DNA from: Xenopus tropicalis
Taxonomy: Eukaryota > Chordata > Amphibia > Anura > Pipidae
Reading direction: 5' to 3'
Assembly: GCF_000004195.4 (NCBI RefSeq)
Contig: NC_030678.2
Location: forward strand, 35,755,701-35,819,700
DNA: 64,000 nt
The notes under the pieces were generated by a model, which saw only the letters and a list, made by a program, of their open reading frames with translations, was not told where the DNA came from and ran no database searches. The position numbers were made by a program, and so were the translations under genes. Below are positions 1 through 10,553 of this stretch, one piece after another (position 1 is the first letter of the stretch; each line of letters begins with the position of its first letter).

Positions 1-67
1 CGCGGTCCACCAGAAATCTACAGGGGATCGACTGGTGGACCATGATCGACGTTTTAGCCACCCCTGC
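1..67 (-). mobile_element. Terminal fragment of a hAT-like element
   Basis: The left edge holds a palindrome (ggtccaccag at 5-14 against ctggtggacc at 32-41) and ends in ccacccctg, the reverse complement of a CAGGGGTGG-type hAT terminus. The rest of the element lies outside the window. Family assignment is inference. Confidence 0.45.
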
Positions 68-1267
68 TCTAATCAGTTCCCCATCCAGGTCTGATTACTT
101 CTCCACCAGGACCTAGGGTAACTCCAGGTGCCCACCCTCTAAATCCATACCCAACTTATGAGTCTAAACACCTCTTGATAACTGTGACACCATCCATCAT
201 CTTCATGAAGCCATTATTGAAAGGGAGGAATGGTGCCCAACTGTGCTGGATGCACTGTGAAGGGGACTAACTGCTGATGCAAGCTTCGCTACAATTAGTT
301 AAAAGTTATTTAAACAGTGATGGGGAAAAAAGGTTGTTCCTTGTAACTCTAAAGCCATATTCTCTAAGCTGCCACTATGGGAAACATAACATTCACTATA
401 CTTCACTTCTGAATGACTATGTAATGTCACCCATTCTTGCACCGAAACAATGTTCTTGCTGCGCTGAGATAAAAATGAGCACCCCTTTGATTCCACATCT
501 GTTCTGTAAAATCACAGGCCTCTCAGTTCATGCTGATATTTTTCTTAAAGAATAGAATAGTCTTTTATATTGGTTATTTTCATGAACATAAGATGGGTCT
601 GAAGCATCTGCACAAAGAGTAGACTTCTTGCTAGAACAGTAAGCAGTCATTCAACGCCCACCCTGTCTGTCCTTGAGAAAGCTACTTCATCTTTGGGCCA
701 TGACTAGTGATGTAACAACTAAAAATTATGAGCACCAGCTATTCACAGCATTTTCATTGTTCAGTACAAAAAGCCTAAACAGCTACAGGTCTACAGAGAC
801 ACATTGTCTTAGCAGCTGAATGAATGCAATCTATGTGGTGAGTTATTTTTAGTCTCTTTCTGTTAGGTAAATACTTGTAAGTATCTGGCAAAAGTCTGAC
901 ACAGTAAGTAAAGCAGTAGCACATTTTTTTTTATACCTTTGTATCAAGAAGACATGAAATAACAATTTTAATCAGTTTTTAGAGCAATGGGACCCATCAT
1001 GACTAGCTAAAATTATAGAGGTTATATACAGAGCATTTTATGGCAGCTCAAAGGGAAGCAAGTAATGGTTGGTCAGTTACATTTCATTAAAGAAGTCATT
1101 ATCTGAAAAAATATTATCTAACAAATTCACAATATGATTGCAGAATTGGAAAATGTCCAATCAGCTGCTAGCAACCAATGAGAAGAAAGAATATATGTGG
1201 ACTATTGTTCAGTATATATAGACATTTAAAATTTCCTGCTTCTGCATCTTTACACAGGCAGGTTATA
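68..1267. other. Unique AT-rich DNA, no gene seen
   Basis: No splice-bounded open frame or recognisable repeat stood out. A GT-AG-like pair near 815-839 would enclose only about 25 nt and was not accepted. Confidence 0.5.
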
Positions 1268-1275
1268 GTCTAGTC

Positions 1276-1574
1276 CTGGGATCCCTAATCTTTTTAACTC
1301 ATGAGCCACACTCAGATGTAAAATATGTTGGTGAGCCACATAAACATGAAAACAGTTCTTTGGGGGATACCAAATAAGGGCTGTGATTGGCTATTTGGTA
1401 GCCCCATGAGGACTGCTGTCCTGTAGGAGGCTCTGCTTGGAGTAAAACTGTGTCTCTGTGCTTCCAAAACTTGTCTCCAAGCCAGAAATGTAAAAATGGC
1501 ACCTACTTTGAGGCCCCTGGGGGCAACACCAAAGGGAGTGGCAGCAACATGTTGCTCATGGCTGGGGATAACTG
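1276..1574 (+). mobile_element. hAT-like non-autonomous element, family A (copy 1)
   Basis: This 299-bp copy starts ctgggatccct and carries the family landmarks gagccacac, ggctgtgattggctatttgg and ggggcaacacc. It is flanked by the perfect 8-bp direct repeat gtctagtc (1268-1275 and 1575-1582), the footprint of hAT transposition. No transposase frame is present, so it is a passive element. Confidence 0.85.
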
Positions 1575-1926
1575 GTCTAGTCTAATAATGGAGCATAGGA
1601 TCATGTAATATCTCTCAATAACTATTATGGAGACAAAGGAGGAGTCTGATATAAAGTTGTGTTAAAGGCACATAAGGGCCATAGCTTACCCTTTCAGAAC
1701 CCTGCTGCACTCCATGGCAAGCCATATGCCCAATGCTGCCCCCATCCCATCTCCAAAAAGTCCAATGGATCTATAGCACTGCACTCTACTGTAAACCTGG
1801 AGAGAAATCTCCTTCATGTCTGAAGAGTCGGAGATTTCTACAAAGATGGAGAATGGACAATGAAGACATTGCACATAGTGATCAGGTAGTCAAAGCAGTT
1901 ACAGAGGTTTTCAGAAGCCACGTGCC

Positions 1927-2183
1927 TTAACTCCTCCAGGCAGTACTGTACTTCCTCCTCAACTGTACTTCCTCCTCAATAGCTTGCCTGGCAACGTATG
2001 ACAGAAGTACATTGCTCTGACTGGAGAACATCCTTGCTCTGTGACTTTGATGATTGTCATGAGCATTTGTAGCCTTTCCTGGATCATTTATATATTGCTT
2101 CAGAGAAGGCAAAGCACTCGGAGCAAAACCTAATCTGTAGAAATGTTCCAGCTCTGATGGAGTAATCATGTGTGGTTTGATGT
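1927..2183 (-). CDS. Probable terminal coding exon of an unidentified gene, frameshifted near its 3' end
   Basis: Read on the minus strand, a long pyrimidine tract ending ttgttttatag (2194-2184) is an excellent splice acceptor. The frame that follows is open for 85 codons, beginning DIKPHMITPSELEHFYRLGF and including the helical-looking VARQAIEEEVQ, then stops at TAA (1929-1927). The exon starts two bases into the frame, so the preceding intron is phase 1. Bases 1946-1962 and 1963-1979 are an exact 17-bp tandem duplication. Because 17 is not a multiple of three, the last residues (LRRKYSTAWRS) are read out of the probable ancestral frame. With one 17-mer, the frame would stay open for roughly another 100 bases to a TAG near 1830. 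I do not recognise the protein family. The 11863-11974 exon may belong to the same gene. It could also be a decayed copy. Confidence 0.55.
1946..1979. repeat. 17-bp exact tandem duplication inside an exon
   Basis: ctgtacttcctcctcaa occurs twice head to tail with no mismatch. It sits inside the 1927-2183 open frame and shifts it. Confidence 0.95.
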
Positions 2184-2196
2184 CTATAAAACAAGG

Positions 2197-2219
2197 CAAG
2201 TGAAAGAAAGACTAATATG
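2197..2219. repeat. 23-bp direct repeat, copy 1 (second copy at 2859-2881)
   Basis: A 23-bp stretch starting caagtgaaagaaagac is repeated exactly 662 bp downstream. On the minus strand this copy is the pyrimidine tract of the splice acceptor of the 1927-2183 exon. Confidence 0.9.
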
Positions 2220-2239
2220 CACTTTACTATTGCTAGGTA

Positions 2240-2310
2240 TTAGAGCTTGTTATCCAGAAAACTCTGAATTATGGAAAGGCTATCTCCTATAAAGTCCATT
2301 TAAAGCAAAT
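2240..2310 (+). mobile_element. Fragment of the TA-flanked palindromic element (family D)
   Basis: Contains gttatccagaaaactctgaa and the following aaaggctatctcc, as at the left end of the complete copies at 36761 and 42594. Both ends are lost. Confidence 0.6.
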
Positions 2311-2430
2311 AAGATCTAACATAATACATAAGGTAGTGCCTGTGTCCACAGCACACAGATTTTTAGGAGTACATTTATCTAGGGGGATATTGCCACTAAT
2401 GCATTTTTATAATTTGTAGGGTTATAAAGG

Positions 2431-2615
2431 AATAGCAGAATCTAGGGCAGCTTACTGTTGAACAGACGCCACAGGTGAATACTCAGTACAAGGATACCAC
2501 TGGAAGATGGTTAATGTAAGACCAATACTGATCTATGAATATCACTTGGGCATTGGACTTAAGTGACATGAAACCAGTGTTTCCTTTCTATTCTAATCTG
2601 CAATACAGAAAAATG
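2431..2615 (+). repeat. 185-bp local duplication, copy 1
   Basis: Begins aatagcagaatctagggcag and ends acagaaaaatg. It matches 4104-4288 along its whole length with only scattered differences. Short family-D fragments lie upstream of both copies, so the duplicated block may have been larger. Confidence 0.9.
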
Positions 2616-2623
2616 TTCTTGGC

Positions 2624-2772
2624 CAGGCCCAGCCTGGCAATCTGGAGATTGCGGCAAATGCCTAAAGAGCTGCTGCCATAGGCAGTCTCTATTTATTGGG
2701 CTGATGGTGGGATGTTTGGGCCTCTGTGTACTTGAAATGCCAGGGTCTATTTTGAATCTCAGTCCGGACCTG
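2624..2772 (+). mobile_element. hAT-like element, family G (copy 1, short)
   Basis: Runs from caggcccagcctgg to agtccggacctg. It shares gcaaatgcc, cagtctctatttattgg and cttgaaatgccagggtct with copies at 49765 and 53324. Flanks ttcttggc and ctcttgcc agree at 6 of 8 positions, a worn target duplication. Confidence 0.65.
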
Positions 2773-3611
2773 CTCTTGCCCTAAAATACACAGAAATGTA
2801 GCTAGTGAAAATGAATGTTTTTCCCTCAACCATCTAAAACATGAAATAAAAACACAGACAAGTGAAAGAAAGACTAATATGTAAAGGAAGACTGGAAAGA
2901 TCCATAGACAGGCTTGTAATTTACAGTTGGAATATGCTCTATTTGAATCCCCACTCTACTATTGCTCCAGAGCTGTACCCCCATCCCTCTACTTCTCATC
3001 CCTAGCAAAATGCATTGATCTGTTACCTTGAAAGCCTCAGAACACATACAAGGTAATACATGATCAGAGCAGATTAGTTCAGCATGACATGATGTATTCT
3101 TAATAATGTGCAGTATTTTTGGATAAAATCTCTTAAAATTTCCTATGACCGATGTAAGGCTTTCTGATCTACCAATTCTAGCTGAGAGCTTACATCAGCT
3201 TTACTCCATCCAGTCTCTTGGTACAAATAAAAACACTCTGAATGGTGCAGTATAGCCTCAGAACAGGTGGGTGGATGTAACTTGGATTAGGTTGTTTAGT
3301 CATCTCATATTTTGTCATGAAGCTGGCATCCATATAACATAAACGATACTCCACGACTGTCTGACCCACTCTCAGTAGAGTTCTTGAAGGCCACATCTAT
3401 TGCTTAAATGGATGTCACTTAGGTAAGTGGCACTGATTATATCCCATCTGACATGGCATTTCAACAGAAACCTTCTGCTGTTTTCATCAAGTTGCTCCTA
3501 CCAATGAGAACATTAAAGAGTATCTTGCAGTATCTGAACAACGTTAAAGAAAATAACACATTATAAGTGTGCACTCTCCTTATCTTCATTAGCCCTTCAA
3601 CATAGTTGATC
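2773..3611. other. Unique DNA with the second 23-bp repeat copy (2859-2881)
   Basis: No coding exon is supported. A minus-strand open frame at 3190-3396 was considered and not accepted. An acceptor/donor-like pair near 3181 and 3270 encloses stops in all frames. Confidence 0.45.
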
Positions 3612-3852
3612 CAGAGGCGGGCCAAGCCAACCCGGCACCCTAGGCAACCCGGTCGGCCAACTCCGCCCACCTACGCGCCCCCCCCCCGAACGGCACATGC
3701 GCGGGGGGGGGGGGGCGGTGCGATTAATGACAAGCGGCGGAGGCAATGACAAAGTAGCACTAGGGGTAGGCAGGAGAGGCTCCTGCCTGGCGCCCCTCAA
3801 TCGTTGCGCCCTAGGCAGCTGCCTCTTCTGCCTACCCCTAGTTCCGGCCCTG
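3612..3852 (-). mobile_element. GC-rich hAT-like element, family C (copy 1)
   Basis: The element ends gttccggccctg, contains ctaggggtaggcaggag and has homopolymer runs of C (3681-3690) and G (3702-3713) around a CpG-rich core. Flanks agttgatc and aattgatc match at 7 of 8 bases, as expected for a hAT target duplication. Confidence 0.75.
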
Positions 3853-4031
3853 AATTGATCTATTACAGGCCCTATAGTTTTCATAATAAGAGTGGAATGT
3901 GCATCTATAAATTTATATCTATAATATGGAGAGGCCGTACAGTATTGGATACAGCAGCACCTGCTGCTAATGTATCTATGTATACATGCAAATATGATAA
4001 TAATGATGATTATTATTATTAATAATATAGG

Positions 4032-4077
4032 TATGAGAGCTTGTTATCCAGAAAACTCTGAATTATGATCCAGAGGC
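4032..4077 (+). mobile_element. Family-D fragment beside duplication copy 2
   Basis: gagcttgttatccagaaaac repeats the sequence at 2238 and precedes the duplicated block at 4104. Confidence 0.55.
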
Positions 4078-4103
4078 ATTTATGGGCTTATGAGGGACCC
4101 TGT

Positions 4104-4288
4104 AATAGCAGAATCTAGGGCAGCTTACTGTTGAACAGACGCCACAGGTGAATACTCAGTACAAGGATACCATAGGAAGATGGTTAATGTAAGACCAATA
4201 CTGATCTATGAATACCATTTGGGCATTGGACTCAAGTGTCATGCAGCTAGTGTTTCCTTGCTATTCTAATCTGCAATACAGAAAAATG
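4104..4288 (+). repeat. 185-bp local duplication, copy 2
   Basis: Partner of 2431-2615, offset 1673 bp. It runs directly into the family-B element at 4289, so that element's left end lies at or beyond the duplication breakpoint. Confidence 0.9.
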
Positions 4289-4573
4289 CAGCAAAAATGT
4301 CACGCGTCGCAAAAAAATTGTCGCCCACGGCTATTCTTTTGTCGCGCAGCTATTCTTTTGTCACCCGCAACTATTCTTTTGTCACCCGTGGCTATTCTTT
4401 TGTCACCCACGGCAATTCTTTCATCACCCGCGGCTATTCTTTCGTTGCGCGGATATTCTTTCTTCGCCCCCGGCTATTCTCAATTTTTGGACCTGGGCGA
4501 ATTTTTCCTGCGGCAAATTTTTCCATCTGTTCGCCGCGAATCCATGCCTGGTGAAACATTTCGCCCATCACTA
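4289..4573 (+). mobile_element. hAT-like element, family B (left-truncated) with internal tandem repeats
   Basis: The right end tgcctggtgaaacatttcgc then ccatcacta is the family terminus. The interior (about 4320-4482) is a tandem array of about eight 21-bp units of the type gtcgcccacggctattctttt. Open frames across it are by-products of this repeat. Confidence 0.75.
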
Positions 4574-4579
4574 TCATAG

Positions 4580-5089
4580 CATTCTGGTTTAATAGGCACA
4601 CATAAGCATTTGCAAGCAGTAAAGCTTTGGAATGCAAGAGAAAAAAAGAAACTATATTTTGCTTGGTTCTAAAAACACACTTTCATTGTAAAATAAAGAA
4701 TGAAAAACCATGAGTGCTTCTGTGGATAAATAATTTAAGGACAAGATTGTTCTGTTTGTAAACCAGTGTAGAGAAAACATACCAAGGAGGATCAGCAAAA
4801 AAGAAAAAAATATCAAGAGAGAATTTGCTTTTATAGAGAGAATACTGTAACACAGGCATAAGTGTTTTTTTGACATGCTGATAAAACTTGACTTTCATTT
4901 GCTGTTTCTCACCAAATGGTGAATAAGATTGTCCCCTGCAATATCTACTTCCTATTCAGGTGGATGTGTAGCTAAACATTCAGAAAGTGAGGAGGCTAAA
5001 TGAGAAAAAAGGCTAAAAAGTCTAAAAAGAGTATATACTATGCTGGCTCAGATATTCTGCAACCCTATATGAGTAGTAATCCAGGCCTT
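4580..5089. other. Unique AT-rich DNA, no gene seen
   Basis: Nothing recognised beyond short minus-strand open frames without splice signals. Confidence 0.4.
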
Positions 5090-5535
5090 CAACGTTGTCC
5101 ACAGGAGCTCCCATATTTTAGGAGTCGGTGACTCTGCACATGCTCAGTGTGCTCTAGGCTCCTGTTAAGAATCGTACCTTTGGAATAGTCAGAAAAAAAT
5201 CAGCATAAAGCTGATTCGACAGGATGGGCTATCAATCAGTTCTGATGCAGAATGCACTGGTTTACATGTTGTTAGATCATCTAAATCTGAATTATTTACT
5301 TATCAGCCTTGTGTTTTTATATTTTGTATATACTGTATATTGTGTTGGTTCCTAAACTCAGGTAACAGACAGCAAAAGGAAGATGAGGAGCTACTGTGAG
5401 TATGTTCCAGAGGCACAGAGACTGACACTTCACTGCAAAAGGCCTGGGGTGGATTGGGGATGGTACAGAAGCTAAAGATATAAAGCATAGGATTCATTAC
5501 CTAATTTTACATTTAGATTTAGTTCTCCTTTAAAC
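5090..5535. mobile_element. Possible T2/Kolobok-like fragment
   Basis: The stretch ends agttctcctttaa, the inverted TTAA-AGGAG-type terminus of T2 elements, and has a low-complexity interior. No matching left terminus was found, so the start is approximate. Confidence 0.3.
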
Positions 5536-7010
5536 AAATGCTCCTATTTTGTTCCTGATGCTGTTACACTACCTGTCTGATCCCCCATGTTCTTCTATGA
5601 GGGGGCGGCCATATTTGTGCAGCAGTAGGCCGTTAGCATTAGAAACTATAACTGACAGGTTGTAAAGGGACAGTCAGGTTGGCAAAACAGTCAGGTTTAG
5701 GAATTTCAAGTAACAATTATGTACAAAAGCAGCCTTTTATCAATGGAAAATAAGCAATGTCAATAATTTAGAAAAGTATTTTTTCATGTCAGTGTCACTT
5801 TAAGGAGTTTTTTTACCCATCAATAGTGTATACATTGCCCTACCTTTTAAGAGAAGCTTCCATGTTGCAAATTTCTTCTAAATATGGTGCCTGGAAGGCT
5901 TCTTAGAGAGACAAGGAGAGGGCTGGGTTAGGCTTTGATCTGATTGGTTAATGGTAATAGCAAGGGATGCATAATAATAATGTTGCAGTGTTTTTTGCAG
6001 CACAAAAACACATGACGATTCAGCCCTACTGGTTAGAAATAGTTATCTTATCATGCAAACATCACACAATGCATGTTATATACAGTGTATACATATCCAT
6101 CATAGCAAAGAGGGTACTCACCAAAATAGTTATAGCTCAATACAATCATCAGGAAAACACAGCACTCATGAAACTACACTTAAAACTACCCTTAAGAGGG
6201 AAAAAATGTCATGTTGGATCAAGGTTTTGGTCTTGATAATGGCTGGGGTGTAGCATGAAACATTGATCCAGCATAAGATTTTTCCCATTCTATAAGTGCT
6301 GTATACCTGTACAGGTATATAGGTTTATTCTGTTCTTATTTTGGTTAAAGTTTTTTTCTAATTAAAAATATATATATATATACATGTGTCAGACCTATTT
6401 CTGCTTATTAAAAAGGACTGTTATATTTCTTTTGTTAAAAAGTTATTCTGCTGGAAGTTCTGCCGCTCTGCGGGTTCTGGTGCAGCTCTATAGGGAAAAA
6501 ATCCACTGCCTGAAACTGGTACAATGCGGCACTAAACATGTACTTTCCAATAACTCTTATTATTCAGGAATAGCAGGCAAGTATTTGTTGATAAGAGGTG
6601 GTAAAAACCAGGTATTTTTTCCTTTATCCAATGTAAATATATGGAAACTTTGATTTATGTTACAGCATGCCCTTTAACCTCAAAGCAAAGTGTATTTTTT
6701 TAGAGTTATTATCTCTAGAAATACAATTTTCCTCTCCCTCCTGCAGTTGCTTATTTCCCTTTGCTTTGCATGTTTTATTCCAACAAATAAATCACAGCCC
6801 CGGTTTGATTTCTGGGGTTGAGGTGTCAGTTCTGAAGGATACAGTCTTCCCAGTGAGATCATTTCACTTGCAGATTTAATAAAACGTGAAAACAGCCAGA
6901 GGCATCAGAAAAAGAGATGTGACGGAGGAAAAAGAGACCCCATCAGAAAGAAGGAGGGGGGTAAAAAAGCCTCTACCTGTCAGGAAAGGGAGGACTCAGG
7001 CTGTGAAGTA
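5536..7010. other. Unique DNA with small-repeat debris
   Basis: taaagggacagtca near 5663 and the inverted tgtcagtgtcacttta near 5790 suggest a second TTAA-type element. About 6180-6300 resembles a LINE/SINE tail. No exon is supported. Confidence 0.3.
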
Positions 7011-7061
7011 AATGAAAATGCTGGTAGCTATTTTTATGGATGCCAACCACTTATTGGTGAG

Positions 7062-7283
7062 ATGCTTTCTGGAGTTGCCAGACCCCAGAGGGTTATAGCA
7101 ATGTTTATGGCAGGGGCTAGGGTATTATTCTTGTGTTTGTGGATATGCCTCTGTAATCTGTCCACAGCTGTCCCTGTGGCAACAGAACCACCCCAGCCAA
7201 CTGTTGCTACCCCAGGACAGGAGGAAGGAAGGAGTGATCTTCTGTCCCTTGACCCCCTTCCTTCCTCCCACCCTTACTGCTGA
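7062..7283 (+). CDS. Candidate first coding exon with signal-peptide-like N-terminus (speculative)
   Basis: The 73-codon frame has an internal methionine at codon 15. From there it reads MFMAGARVLFLCLWICLCNL, a short basic N-region and a leucine/cysteine-rich hydrophobic core. A small-residue stretch (STAVPVA) follows as a possible cleavage region, then a Pro/Thr/Glu-rich segment to the stop at 7281-7283. This is the pattern of a secreted or type I membrane precursor. Upstream DNA (6900-7010) is purine-rich like a 5' leader. No good splice donor lies in the frame, so either the protein is tiny or the resemblance is chance. I do not recognise the gene. Confidence 0.25.
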   Translation: MLSGVARPQRVIAMFMAGARVLFLCLWICLCNLSTAVPVATEPPQPTVATPGQEEGRSDLLSLDPLPSSHPYC

Positions 7284-8029
7284 CTCCTTCAGTTCTGAAC
7301 TTTGGAAATATTGCTTGCATTATGGTTTTAGGTCTGGTTATATGTAAAAAAAAATATTTTGGAACTTTTCAAGGGAAATTAATCGAGATTAAACTGTGTG
7401 GCTGTGATGTTGATTGGGGGTATGGCAATGTGGGAGTGGCCAAAATGGGCGTGATATATACACATTTTGCATGGGGCGCTGCACGCCGCAGGCCCCTTCC
7501 TGTCCCTGGATTTCAATGGAACTGAATATACATGTACTAAAAACCATAATAAATGAATGTGCCCCTTGCCCCACATGCAATTCCTAACGCCTATAGCCAG
7601 ATTTGTTTGGTAAATTTTTAATCCTTGAATAAAAGATGATTAAGTGATAATAATCTGCTTTACTGTAAATCTGCGTTACTGTGGACCTATGCATAGGGAA
7701 CTATTTCCAAGTAGGTTGCATGTTCCATTTAGAAAAAGAGAGTGCATAATGCTCCGTTTGTAGATTTTCCAAAGTAAGGGTGCATTAGAGTCAACTTTGT
7801 TTATACTAGGAAGGCATGTACCCAATAAACGTACCCAATAAATGATAAATATATTAGGAGACTTCCATTAAGCAGTGCGTAGTGTGTATAATGGCTTATA
7901 GTTTTGTTTATGGGTAAGATCTGTCTAACGTTCTAGTGATCTGTGGTTTTAGAAGGTAAAGATCAGAGGTGCATCAAGGATTGAGGATACAGAGACTTCA
8001 TATCAAACTCAGATACTGAGGTGTGACTG

Positions 8030-8078
8030 GTTCATAGCTGTCAACCAACACCATGTCATGACGGAGATAATGATTCAG
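8030..8078 (-). mobile_element. Fragment of the hairpin element seen whole at 36531
   Basis: gctgtcaaccaacaccatgt and gagataatgattcag match the arms of the palindromic element at 36531-36694. Confidence 0.55.
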
Positions 8079-8280
8079 TACTGTGTCTTTGAAGATTCTC
8101 AATCATCCAGGTCATCATACACAGAATTAGGCCTAAAACAATTGGTCTTTTCTGCACAGCCTAGAAACACACCAACTTTGCACCATCCTTCCCAGTGTTG
8201 CCCTTCTTTTATGTCGAATAAATAAAACAGAGCAGAGGTAATGAGAAACTCTTCCTCAGTTATGTGATGTATAACACTCC

Positions 8281-8434
8281 TGGGGTCTTTTATCAACACT
8301 GGGCAAATTTGCCCATGGGTGGTATGCCAAGGCAACCAATGAACTTGTTGCATTCAATCTTCTTTATGCAGATGGCTGAATCACTGATTGGTTGCCCACA
8401 GGCTAATATGCCAAGTGTTGATAAATGAGCCCCA
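8281..8434. mobile_element. Palindromic miniature element with long inverted ends
   Basis: The left end tggggtcttttatcaacact and right end agtgttgataaatgagcccca (split as agtgttgataaatgagc plus ccca) are inverted repeats about 154 bp apart. The interior inverts too (aaccaatgaacttg against ctgattggttgcc). It would fold into one hairpin. No clear target duplication is visible. Confidence 0.75.
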
Positions 8435-9462
8435 GTGTCTCTTCTCCATCACATATCCAGGCTGGCCCACCTAGTAGATGGGACGTTTACTGTTTGTCTG
8501 ATGGCTATGATAGAGAATGGCTATTTTTTATTTACATTTTAAGACAATGATGAGGTTTTGGTGCTTTCTGCAGAGAAGGAATCAGTTCCTATTTTAATGC
8601 ATCACAGCATATCTGCATATAATATTAAATACACATGCTAAGCTATTGTTTGTGCATGTCCTATTTATAAATGGAGTGTATTTTACCTTTATGAAGCATG
8701 ATAATAAATGTCTGCAAAGCCTTCCTTTCAAATCACCCATCAGTGACAGCAGAGAGCTGCACTGTATAAATTTTAAAAATTGCCTTTTATGTTTGCTACT
8801 TTAAAATATACAGATTCCACTTATCCAGAAAACGTGTTGTAAAAGACAATGTAGCATTTTCAACTGCAGAATTTATCAATGCAAATAAAAGGTTTCCCAT
8901 TAACTGTCTGAAAAAAGATCCTGTTGAAGAACCTGAATACAGCCTTATTAAAACATGCTCAGCCCTATCACGGCTGTTTAAAGGGAAAACTGTGGGGATA
9001 TTGTAAGTTGGCTCTAGGGGTGCATACTAGAGAGATGTTTGCAGCTATTTGTGCTTTCCAAATATAACCTGGGGTGAACAAAGGCTCTTGAATATTGGAG
9101 CACAATAATAAAATTCAGCACCAGTACCAAGGTTGTTAAGTGAACAGAACTGGCATAACGTCCATATAACGTAACAATGTTAAATACAATAGTGGCAATT
9201 TAATATAGGTCCATAGTGTTATGCAGAGAGTACTTTTGCTTAGGGCCTGGCTGTGCTTTGCAACTAGGTTGGACTGCACAGGGCAGCATGGGTAGGTACA
9301 GGCCAGCCATGTCCTTGCCAATTGCTGTAGGTAGATAGTGTAAGTACAGGGTCCATTGTGGCCTGAATCTGTCACTAATCCATAACTTGGACATCTGAAT
9401 GAAGAGCAAGCTAGGGGACAAGTAGGTGGTAGATTGTGCCCAGTTTATTTTGCACTTTTAAC
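8435..9462. other. Unique DNA, no gene seen
   Basis: Minus-strand open frames at 9136-9421 overlap each other and lack splice signals. Confidence 0.4.
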
Positions 9463-9763
9463 CAGTGCTGGAACAAGGGGTAGGCAGAAAAGGCACATGC
9501 CTAGAGAGCACCCCTTCTGCCTTGCTTCCACCCCTGGGGTGTGGGGTTTGGAGCAGGGGCTTGCGCCCAAGGCAAGTACCGCTTGTCCTGGGTTCAATTT
9601 GCAAACCACAGCAGCAAGCCCACTCCCACTTGCACTTTTTGGAACTTAAAGCAAAGCAGGACAGGAGCAGAGTCTATTTAGCAAAATTTGGGGTTTCTTT
9701 GCACCCCCTGGCAGCTGCACCATAGGCGGCTGTCTATCCTTCCTTCCCCTAGTTCAAGCCCTG
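9463..9763 (+). mobile_element. GC-rich hAT-like element, family C (copy 2, diverged)
   Basis: cagtgctggaacaaggggta at the left and cccctagttcaagccctg at the right are the worn family-C ends, with ggcacatgcctagagagcac inside. No target duplication could be read. Confidence 0.65.
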
Positions 9764-10545
9764 TTGTGGATGATAGCCTTGGACACCCCCAGCCTTGAAC
9801 CCAGTACTGCTTTGTCCACTGCCTTTCAGATGTAAATGAACCCTAATATCTGCTGCAAAAGGTAATATAAAATTGCTAGCTGCTTGTAATAAATTTGGCA
9901 TGCAAAAATGTTTGAAAATGTTGCATCAAGTTTAGGCCTTATATTAGTCACAAGAAGACAATAAAATATTTTTTTCAGGTTGCGTCTGTTTATTTTTGGA
10001 AACTACATGTTCCTAAATCTGTCTAAGGGATTGAGATGAAGTTACAGTTTGCTCTGACAAAGTAGAAACACGCTATCAAAACACTTGAAGGTTGCTGCCA
10101 CAAAGAGTTGAAAGGATTTTTATAGATTACACTGGCTTTGTAAGGGTGAACTTGGTCGACCTGGAAAACAGAGTCAACTGCGTGCTGCTAAAGATCTCTA
10201 AAATTTTTAGAAGGAAAGCTTCTATTATGGTTGTACCACAGAAGCCATGATCCACAGAACCAAAACCTTTATAACCCAAAATCAGAACAAAGCCTTTCTG
10301 TCAGATAGAATGAAAACAATTAGGTGTTAATTAAATGTATTTCAGTTATCCTTTGGGTTTGTGTTGCCTAGAATATGATATCAGTGAAAGGAAGACCCAA
10401 TCTAATTACTATTACAAATCTGTGGTTGGTTTTGAAAACACAAGGAGACAAATGTATCCTTAAATTAATCTCTTTCATTACTGGAGCTTTAAAACCAATA
10501 ACTACACTAACTACACACTGTATGACAGCACCTATGTATTAAGTA
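9764..10545. other. Unique DNA, no gene seen
   Basis: No recognisable repeat or exon. Confidence 0.4.
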
Positions 10546-10553
10546 TCAATGAC

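Noticed and set aside
3190..3396. 68-codon minus-strand frame
   Set aside because: Poor pyrimidine tract before it and no sign of selection.
3597..3884. 95-codon minus-strand frame rich in Pro, Arg and Gly
   Set aside because: Falls within a GC-rich hAT copy with homopolymer C/G runs.
8099..8353. 84-codon minus-strand frame ending ...VYDDLDD
   Set aside because: Part of it lies within the palindromic element at 8281-8434 and no splice site supports the rest.
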